Shown one piece after another: positions 1 to 4,468 of a stretch of 6,670 nucleotides of DNA (positions are counted from its first letter, which is position 1; every line of letters begins with the position of its first letter). The stretch is from positions 1 through 6,670 of the forward strand of contig CALFDL010000050.1 in the NCBI GenBank assembly GCA_937950415.1, given 5' to 3'. The position numbers and the translations under genes were made by a program. Source of the stretch: an uncultured Collinsella sp. GTDB lineage: Bacteria > Actinomycetota > Coriobacteriia > Coriobacteriales > Coriobacteriaceae. The notes under the pieces are model-generated. The model ran no database searches. It had not been told where the DNA came from and worked only from the letters and a program-made list of their open reading frames with translations.

Positions 1-67
1 AGTTGCGGTGAAATAGGGACTGAATAGGCCTTTTAGCAGGCCAAACAGTCCCTATTTCACCGCAACT
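1..67. repeat. Palindromic repeat, copy 1 (22-bp perfect arms)
   Basis: Positions 1-22 and 46-67 are exact reverse complements (22 of 22 bp). The 23-nt centre can fold further: 27-31 (GGCCT) pairs with 38-42 (AGGCC) around a TTTAGC loop, leaving a small 4x3 internal loop (23-26 and 43-45). As RNA or single-stranded DNA this is a very stable hairpin. It has no T-run after it (TCGGGTGGGG follows), so it is not a textbook intrinsic terminator for + strand transcription. The first 55 nt recur identically at the other end of the window in the same orientation, which marks it as a dispersed element (MITE-like or REP-like). The element could begin before position 1, since nothing upstream is visible. 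Function unknown. Confidence 0.9.
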
Positions 68-125
68 TCGGGTGGGGGTTCGTGGCGTTGTGATGACCTG
101 CGCAAATACGGACTTGCACAAAACA

Positions 126-139
126 TGTAAACGGTTGGC
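126..139 (+). promoter_or_regulatory. cre-like half site (weak)
   Basis: TGTAAACGGTTGGC fits the first ten positions of the Gram-positive catabolite-responsive element consensus TGWAANCGNTNWCA, but the last three (WCA) do not fit. LacI/CcpA-family regulators bind such sites, and catabolite control would make sense for a polyol operon. With a broken right half and unknown taxonomy this is only a candidate. Confidence 0.15.
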
Positions 140-183
140 GCGCCCATTGGACTGTTTGCTTGGGCTGCGGATTCGTAATCTGA

Positions 184-232
184 CCTTGTCAAATAAAAGA
201 CTCGCGCATACGAGATGCGCTGTCGGACAAGG
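184..232 (+). promoter_or_regulatory. Nested dyads overlapping the first ribosome binding site
   Basis: CCTTGTC at 184-190 is the exact complement of GACAAGG at 226-232, and the latter contains the first half of the AAGGAGG Shine-Dalgarno sequence (229-235). Nested inside is a second perfect dyad, GCGCAT (204-209) and ATGCGC (215-220), with a 5-nt loop. If the transcript starts upstream of 184, the pair could fold into a structure that masks the ribosome binding site. If transcription instead starts near 220, the inner dyad lies over the -10 region and would read as a DNA operator for the regulator encoded at 4469-6586. The two readings exclude each other. Confidence 0.35.
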
Positions 233-240
233 AGGCAGAA

Positions 241-1302
241 ATGTGCGAGAAAATGTGGGCAGGTGTCGTCCACGCTAAGGACGACATTCGCTACGAACAG
301 ATCGATAAACCCGAGCCCAAGGCTGGAGAGGTCCTGGTCAAGGTCAAGTACTCGGGTATCTGCGGTTCGGATGTCCCGCGCGTGCTGGGCGATGCCTGCC
401 ATTACTATCCCAATGTGCTTGGCCATGAGTTTTCCGGCACGATCGAGAGCGTTGGCGAGGGCGTCGAGGGTCTTAACCGCGGCGATCGCGTTGCCGGCGC
501 ACCGCTTGTCCCCTGCATGAAGTGCGAGGATTGCCAGCGCGGCGACTACTCCCTGTGCAAGCATTACAGCTTTATCGGTACGCGTCAGTTTGGCAGCTTC
601 GCGGAGTATGTCTGCATTCCGGCTGTTTGCGCCGTTAAGTTTGACGAGACCGTGAGCTTTGAGCAGGCGGCGCTCATTGAACCTACGACCATTGCGCTTC
701 ACGGACTGGAGCGCCTGGACTTTAAGGGCGGTAAGACCGTTGCGGTTCTGGGCGGCGGCACCATTGGCATTATCACGGTTCAATGGGCGCGCGCGTTTGG
801 CGCCCGTGAGGTTACGGTGTTCGATGTGATTCCGGAGCGCTTGGACTTTGCCAAGAAAATGGGCGCCACAAGTGTCGTGAACTCCATGGACGATGATTGG
901 AAAGACCAAGTTGCCGCCATTACCGACGGTCGTGGATACGACTATGTCTATGAAACTGCGGGCGCCAATGCAACCATGCATATGGTATTTGAGGTCGTGG
1001 GCAACAAGGGCCAGGCGTGCTTGATCGGCAAGCCCACGCGCGAGCTTACCTTTACCGTGGCTGAGTGGGAAAAGCTGAATCGCAAGGAGTTTACCCTTAC
1101 GGGTTCATGGCTCGGCTACACCGCTCCATTCCCGGGACACGAATGGACTCTGACGGCCGAAGCGTATCGCAACGGCATGATTCCCTATGACGAGGGTCAC
1201 ATTTTTGACAAGTATCCGCTCGCTAAGATCTCTGAGGCATTCGATCAGTTCCGAACCCCTGGCTTGGTCAAGGGCAAGATCCTCATTGATTGCGAGCAAT
1301 AA
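241..1302 (+). CDS. gatD: Zinc-dependent polyol-phosphate dehydrogenase, GatD-like
   Basis: This 353-residue medium-chain dehydrogenase probably oxidises the phosphorylated sugar alcohol delivered by the PTS to a ketose phosphate, with NAD(P)+ in the cytosol. The fold can be read in order: a GroES-like domain with catalytic zinc ligands C41 and H62-E63 (GHEFSG motif) plus E147; four structural-zinc cysteines C92, C95, C98 and C106; and a Rossmann nucleotide site GGGTIG at 171-176, with acidic D195 at the end of the next strand favouring NAD. Stretches such as ICGSDVPR, HYYPNVLGHEFSG and LTGSWLGYTAPFPGHEW closely resemble E. coli GatD (galactitol-1-phosphate 5-dehydrogenase, 346 residues). The start is supported by AAGGAGG five nt upstream. 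It is the first gene of the operon. The enzyme family is secure, but the substrate is not: the neighbouring epimerase makes arabitol-, xylitol- or ribitol-phosphate as likely as galactitol 1-phosphate. Confidence 0.9.
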   Translation: MCEKMWAGVVHAKDDIRYEQIDKPEPKAGEVLVKVKYSGICGSDVPRVLGDACHYYPNVLGHEFSGTIESVGEGVEGLNRGDRVAGAPLVPCMKCEDCQRGDYSLCKHYSFIGTRQFGSFAEYVCIPAVCAVKFDETVSFEQAALIEPTTIALHGLERLDFKGGKTVAVLGGGTIGIITVQWARAFGAREVTVFDVIPERLDFAKKMGATSVVNSMDDDWKDQVAAITDGRGYDYVYETAGANATMHMVFEVVGNKGQACLIGKPTRELTFTVAEWEKLNRKEFTLTGSWLGYTAPFPGHEWTLTAEAYRNGMIPYDEGHIFDKYPLAKISEAFDQFRTPGLVKGKILIDCEQ

Positions 1303-1333
1303 AGAGCTCAAACCATGCATGGCGAAAAGAACC

Positions 1334-1347
1334 GACGGGCAACCGTC
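1334..1347 (+). other. GNRA-tetraloop RNA hairpin between dehydrogenase and epimerase
   Basis: GACGG (1334-1338) and CCGTC (1343-1347) form a 5-bp stem closed by GCAA, a GNRA tetraloop. ACC before it (1331-1333) and GGGT after it (1349-1352) can add two more G-C pairs across a bulged A. No T-run follows, so it is not an intrinsic terminator. It may protect or help process the mRNA in the 135-nt gap between the first two genes. The rest of that gap holds only a CCATGCATGG palindrome (1313-1322) and the next gene's ribosome binding site. Confidence 0.45.
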
Positions 1348-1437
1348 AGGGTGCCTCGCTACGCAACCATTGTCAAAAAGAAATTAAGAGCGTGACACAG
1401 GTCGCCTCTAAAGAACGTTTATAGAAAGGAAACTACC

Positions 1438-2121
1438 ATGACTACGACGGCAGACTGGAAAGACGGAGAGAAGATCATCGGTGCTTGCATGAACTGCGCC
1501 GAGTACACCAACCTCGAGAAGACCATCGCTGAGCTTGATGCCGCAGGTGTCGACCTGTATCACCTGGACATCATGGACGGAACATTTGTCCCCAATATTG
1601 CGCTCGGCCCCCAGGACGTGCAGGCCATCTCCAAGCTGACCGGCAAGGTTTGCGATGTGCACCTGATGGTTCAGGACGCACCCAAGTACATCGATATGTT
1701 TGTCGGGATGGGCGCTCAGATTGTCCACGTTCACTCCGAGAACGATTCCCAGATCACTCGAACCCTGCAGCATATTCGTGACCTTGGCGCCAAGTCGAGC
1801 CTGGCAATTAGCCCCTGCACATCGTTCGAGACGATTCAGGAGTCGCTCAACGTATGCGATTATGTGCTGGTCATGCGTGTCAATCCCGGCTTTGCCGGCC
1901 AGAAAGCCCTGCCGTTTGTCGACGAGAAGATCAAAAAGCTCGTGGCTGCCAAGGAGCAGTATGGCTATAAGATTTTGGTCGATGGCGGCGTCTCGGCCGA
2001 AAGCGTTCGCGATCTGTGGAAAGTCGGCGTTGATGGTTTTTGCCTGGGCAATGCCGGCCTGTTTGGCAAGGACCGCACGTATGCGCAGATTATCGAGGAG
2101 CTGCGCTCGTACCCCAAGTAG
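1438..2121 (+). CDS. rpe: Ribulose-phosphate 3-epimerase family protein
   Basis: A 227-residue TIM-barrel enzyme of the family that inverts C3 of ketose phosphates (D-ribulose 5-phosphate to D-xylulose 5-phosphate in the type member; allulose 6-phosphate in AlsE). The metal and catalytic residues are present: H42 and D44 in HLDIMDGTFVPN, H75 in DVHLMV, and D182 in VDGG. The flexible-loop motif VNPGFAGQ is at 148-155. The length is normal for the family. Departures from ordinary Rpe are visible: the N-terminal substrate-binding PSILS segment reads ACMNC (16-20), so the usual Ser is C17; HPE reads HSE (99-101); and the phosphate-binding GSA region reads GNAGLF (204-209), closer to AlsE as I recall it. 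AAAGGA at 1425-1430 lies seven nt before the ATG. In this operon it should process the dehydrogenase product. Substrate pentulose 5-phosphate or hexulose 6-phosphate remains open; pentulose is favoured because a pentitol PTS plus Rpe is a known arrangement. Confidence 0.87.
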   Translation: MTTTADWKDGEKIIGACMNCAEYTNLEKTIAELDAAGVDLYHLDIMDGTFVPNIALGPQDVQAISKLTGKVCDVHLMVQDAPKYIDMFVGMGAQIVHVHSENDSQITRTLQHIRDLGAKSSLAISPCTSFETIQESLNVCDYVLVMRVNPGFAGQKALPFVDEKIKKLVAAKEQYGYKILVDGGVSAESVRDLWKVGVDGFCLGNAGLFGKDRTYAQIIEELRSYPK

Positions 2122-2122
2122 G

Positions 2123-2143
2123 GGTCGGCGCGTCAAACCGACC
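2123..2143 (+). terminator. Terminator-like hairpin just after the epimerase
   Basis: GGTCGG (2123-2128) and CCGACC (2138-2143) form a perfect 6-bp GC-rich stem with a 9-nt loop, starting right after the stop codon. It is followed by GTTTAG, only three T's, so termination would be partial at best. It may attenuate the transcript before the PTS genes or protect the 3' end of a processed enzyme message. Confidence 0.35.
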
Positions 2144-2202
2144 GTTTAGCCAAATAGTACAAAGCGGGTAGACGGTGGGTTCGTATTATTGGGCTGTTAC
2201 CT

Positions 2203-2261
2203 TGGGGGCAAAGGCGCGATAGTGGCATCAGCGAAACGGGTCACGTCGGCCGGCGCCCCCA
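2203..2261 (+). other. Long-range dyad in the 200-nt gap before enzyme IIB
   Basis: TGGGGGC (2203-2209) is an exact complement of GCCCCCA (2255-2261), with 45 nt between. The enclosed and adjacent DNA has no ORF with a credible ribosome binding site. Upstream, TATTAT at 2184-2189 matches 5 of 6 -10 positions but has no recognisable -35 at 16-18 nt, so an internal promoter for the PTS genes is possible but weak. Confidence 0.25.
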
Positions 2262-2280
2262 TCAAACTGCATTGCATGGC

Positions 2281-2298
2281 GGCGGACGCCTGTCCGTC
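2281..2298 (+). other. RNA hairpin just upstream of the enzyme IIB ribosome binding site
   Basis: CGGAC (2283-2287) pairs with GTCCG (2292-2296) around a GCCT loop. In RNA the stem extends to seven pairs with a G-U (2282/2297) and a G-C (2281/2298). It ends 12 nt before the AGGAG at 2311-2315, so it leaves that site free. It could mark a processed 5' end that stabilises the transporter part of the message. Confidence 0.4.
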
Positions 2299-2321
2299 AG
2301 CCAGTCAGATAGGAGTACATC

Positions 2322-2624
2322 ATGAGCAAGAGCACGGTTAAGGTTTTGGTCGCTTGCGGCAGCGGTGTTGCAACCTCTACGGTCGCCCAGGCTGCTGTTA
2401 AGGAAATTGCAGAGCGCGCGGGCGTCCCCGTTCAGATCTTTAAGGGCACGATTGGCGAGGTCGGCGTCAAGCAGTACGACGTTGACATCGTTTGCACGAC
2501 GACCAATTATCGCAAGCCGCTGGAGCGCCCGTTCCTGAGCGTCTTTCCGCTGATCTCGGGCATTAACAAGGACAAGTGCGAGTCCGATTTGGTCGAGCTG
2601 CTCAAGAAGGTCCAGGCTGAGTAG
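2322..2624 (+). CDS. gatB: PTS enzyme IIB, galactitol family
   Basis: A 100-residue cytosolic phosphocarrier that takes phosphate from EIIA and passes it to the incoming sugar alcohol bound by EIIC. The protein opens with a beta strand (VKVLVACGSGVATST) ending in the P-loop-like active site, with C12 as the expected phosphocysteine, typical of stand-alone EIIB-Gat and EIIB-lactose/SgaB folds. The length matches the family (GatB is about 94 residues). The start is set by AGGAG at 2311-2315, six nt before the ATG. It is separated from the epimerase by 200 nt of structured DNA and lies 62 nt before EIIC. Substrate assignment follows the whole operon and is not fixed by this subunit. Confidence 0.9.
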   Translation: MSKSTVKVLVACGSGVATSTVAQAAVKEIAERAGVPVQIFKGTIGEVGVKQYDVDIVCTTTNYRKPLERPFLSVFPLISGINKDKCESDLVELLKKVQAE

Positions 2625-2672
2625 CCACACATTGCGTTGTGCCTTGCACGCGAGAAAGCCCTTACCATCGCT

Positions 2673-2677
2673 AGGAG
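2673..2677 (+). promoter_or_regulatory. Ribosome binding site that fixes the enzyme IIC start
   Basis: AGGAG at 2673-2677 directly abuts an in-frame ATG at 2678, leaving no spacing, but sits nine nt before the next in-frame ATG at 2687. The downstream ATG is therefore the likely start, shortening the longest reading frame by three residues. Confidence 0.75.
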
Positions 2678-2686
2678 ATGAACTTC

Positions 2687-3949
2687 ATGGATATCGCACT
2701 TGCGTTCTTTAAAGAATTTATCAATATGGGCGCCGCCGTTATGCTGCCCGTCGTCATTCTCATCCTTGGCCTGTTCTTTCGTATGAAGCCTGCCCAGGCT
2801 TTGCGCGCCGGCCTTCTTGTCGGCATTGGCTTCCAGGGCGTGGTGCTTACCATCAACTTTTTGCTGAGCACCATTCAGCCTGCGCTGGACTATTACACCG
2901 CCCTTGGCTCTGGTTACGATGTGGCCGAGATCGGCTTTGCGGCGCTGGGAGGCGCCAGCTGGACGACTCCGTTCGCTGTGTTTGCCATCCCCGCTATCGT
3001 CATCGTCAACATTATCCTGCTGCGCCTTAAGGTGACCAAGGTTTTGAATGTCGACATTTGGAACTTTATGCACTTCCTGGTTCCCGGCGCCCTTGCCTAT
3101 GTGCTGTTTGGCAATGCGGTTATCGGTTTTCTGGTCGCTCTGGCGCTTTCGGTCGTAACCTTGTTCGTTGCCGAGAAGGTGGCTCCCAAGTGGGGAGAGT
3201 TCTTTGGCCTTGAGGGCACTGCCTGCACCTGCCTGGGTTACATCGTCTATGAGTACCCCCTGAGCGTGCTCATCAACAAGATCATCGACGTTATCCCCGG
3301 CCTCAACAAGATCGACCTCGACCTCGATACCCTGTCGTCGAAGATTGGCATTTTGGGCGATCCCGCGGTTATCGGCCTGTTTGTCGGCGGCTTTTTGGGC
3401 ATTATGACGCAGCAGGACTTTGCAACCATCGTTACCATGTGCGTTGGCATGGCTGCCGTCATGGTGCTTCTGCCCCGCATGGTCGCCATCATGATGGAGG
3501 GCTTGACTCCCATCGGTGCCGGTGCAAACGAGTTCGTTAAGAAGCACATCGATTCCGACGCCAATTTTTATGTGGGCATGGACATCGCGCTTGCCCTGGG
3601 CGACCCGTGCTGCATCACCTGCACTGCCATCATGATTCCGGTTACCGTCGGTCTGGCATTCCTTGTTCCCGACATGCGCTTCTTCCCGGCGGCAATCTTG
3701 GCCGAAGTCTGCTATGTCGCTCCCATGGCCGTACTTTCGAGCAAGGGCAACGTGTTCCGTACCCTGGTGTGCATGACAGTCTTCATGTATCTGATGCTCT
3801 TCTTTGCCAATATGTTTGCCCCCTATGCCACGCAGATGCTTAACGCCTGCGGCATCGATGCGGGTGGTCACCTGGTGACGGCTTCGCACTTTGGCTACAA
3901 TCCCGGCAACCTGATCGTGTCCTTTATTGCCAAGGCAATGGGTATCTAG
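2687..3949 (+). CDS. gatC: PTS enzyme IIC, galactitol-family permease
   Basis: A 420-residue integral membrane protein that carries the sugar alcohol across the membrane while EIIB phosphorylates it. Hydrophobic stretches consistent with membrane segments lie near residues 12-32, 41-62, 93-115, 130-160, 225-265, 309-328, 333-350 and 358-378. A hydrophilic stretch at 161-222 includes a short acidic part, KIDLDLDTLSSK. The segment EGLTPIGAGANEFVKK (271-286) corresponds to the conserved EGL.PI....EF region of GatC-type permeases. The length is normal for the family (E. coli GatC is about 450). Unusual is a cysteine cluster, PCCITC, at residues 307-312 at the start of a membrane segment, plus C180 and C182. 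Enzyme IIA follows after 15 nt, indicating co-translation. The permease family is clear; hexitol versus pentitol specificity cannot be read by eye. Confidence 0.9.
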   Translation: MDIALAFFKEFINMGAAVMLPVVILILGLFFRMKPAQALRAGLLVGIGFQGVVLTINFLLSTIQPALDYYTALGSGYDVAEIGFAALGGASWTTPFAVFAIPAIVIVNIILLRLKVTKVLNVDIWNFMHFLVPGALAYVLFGNAVIGFLVALALSVVTLFVAEKVAPKWGEFFGLEGTACTCLGYIVYEYPLSVLINKIIDVIPGLNKIDLDLDTLSSKIGILGDPAVIGLFVGGFLGIMTQQDFATIVTMCVGMAAVMVLLPRMVAIMMEGLTPIGAGANEFVKKHIDSDANFYVGMDIALALGDPCCITCTAIMIPVTVGLAFLVPDMRFFPAAILAEVCYVAPMAVLSSKGNVFRTLVCMTVFMYLMLFFANMFAPYATQMLNACGIDAGGHLVTASHFGYNPGNLIVSFIAKAMGI

Positions 3950-3954
3950 CGGAC

Positions 3955-3960
3955 GGTGAT
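3955..3960 (+). promoter_or_regulatory. Ribosome binding site deciding the enzyme IIA start
   Basis: GGTGAT matches part of the complement of the 16S 3' end (AAGGAGGTGAT). It lies four nt before the ATG at 3965 and overlaps the alternative in-frame GTG at 3956, which has no clear site of its own. The ATG start is preferred. Confidence 0.5.
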
Positions 3961-3964
3961 AACA

Positions 3965-4453
3965 ATGGATGGAGCAACGACTCTCCAAAAGGCGCCTGAT
4001 GCAACCTGCGATGGCGCAACGAAAGGCTTCCTCGCTATTGAGGGAAGCGCCAAGACTTCGATCGAGGCTATCGAACTGTGCGGACGAGAGCTTGAGCGCC
4101 AGGGATATGTGACGGGCGCCTTTGCTCAGGGCTGTATTGAGCGAGAGGTCAACTTTCCCACGGGCATCTGCACCGACATCCCCGTAGCGTTGCCCCACTG
4201 CAAGTCCGATGCAATAATTACGAGCGCCCTGTGCTATCTTCGACTTGATTCGCCCGTTCGGTTTGCCCGCATGGACGACGAGGAGGAATTCGTCGAGACC
4301 CGCCACATCTTTAATTTGGCGATTGCGCCCGGCGATCATCTTGAATTTCTTTCCAAGACGATGCAGCTGCTGGCGGACCCCGCGGTACTTGAAAGCTTTG
4401 AGAATATGTCGATCGGCGATGTCGCCGAGTATCTAAAGACGCATTTGTCGTAA
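3965..4453 (+). CDS. gatA: PTS enzyme IIA, fructose/mannitol-galactitol type
   Basis: A 162-residue cytosolic phosphotransfer protein that accepts phosphate from HPr on a histidine and hands it to EIIB. H78, in the VALPHCK motif (74-80), is the expected phosphohistidine; the preceding EVNFPTGI (61-68) and the following SALCYLRLDSPVRF (87-100) match the class II EIIA layout. About 20 poorly conserved residues precede the domain. An alternative GTG start at 3956 would add three residues. It lies 15 nt after the permease stop and 15 nt before the regulator start, so it is surely in the same transcript. With separate IIA, IIB and IIC polypeptides, the transporter has the split layout of the galactitol family. 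Confidence 0.88.
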   Translation: MDGATTLQKAPDATCDGATKGFLAIEGSAKTSIEAIELCGRELERQGYVTGAFAQGCIEREVNFPTGICTDIPVALPHCKSDAIITSALCYLRLDSPVRFARMDDEEEFVETRHIFNLAIAPGDHLEFLSKTMQLLADPAVLESFENMSIGDVAEYLKTHLS

Positions 4454-4468
4454 CGAACAGGAGGAGCC

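Larger units (their letters stand above)
68..240 (+). promoter_or_regulatory. Leader/control region of the polyol operon
   Basis: These 173 nt separate the repeat from the first gene and hold no convincing ORF, so the operon promoter is expected here unless transcription enters from upstream. The best -35-like hexamer is TTGTCA at 186-191 (5 of 6 to consensus). A 17-nt spacer places TACGAG at 209-214 (only 3 of 6) in the -10 position. A poor -10 would suit an activator-dependent promoter, but this is a weak call. Other elements seen are the GGCGCGCC palindrome (137-144), a cre-like half site (126-139), a small GATT-CGT-AATC dyad (170-180) and the dyads at 184-232. The gene start is fixed by AAGGAGG at 229-235, five nt before the ATG. 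Confidence 0.4.

Noticed and set aside
1..67. CRISPR array
   Set aside because: The repeat is a long single palindrome with its two copies 6.6 kb apart; there is no regular repeat-spacer series and no cas gene.
168..197. RAT-like antiterminator target (GGATTCGTAATCTGACC and on)
   Set aside because: It starts like the GGATTGTTACTG of BglG/LicT targets, but the second half and the overlapping intrinsic terminator are missing, and the regulator has the two-HTH layout of DNA-binding activators.
52..981. 309-codon minus-strand frame opposite the dehydrogenase
   Set aside because: It overlaps the repeat and a clearly real dehydrogenase gene, and its translation shows no domain; it is a codon-bias shadow.
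1316..1324. 9-nt direct match TGCATGGCG shared with 2273-2281 in the second intergenic gap
   Set aside because: It is short, the surroundings differ, and this is compatible with chance; there is no further support for a shared operator.
2678..2686. Upstream ATG as permease start (three extra residues)
   Set aside because: It directly abuts the AGGAG with no spacing; the ATG at 2687 has a normal 9-nt spacing.
2507..4339. 610-codon open frame on the minus strand opposite the permease and enzyme IIA
   Set aside because: It is a shadow of strongly biased + strand codons. Its translation is low-complexity and rich in H, D, K, Q and N with no recognisable domain, whereas the + strand frames match known PTS families with good ribosome binding sites.
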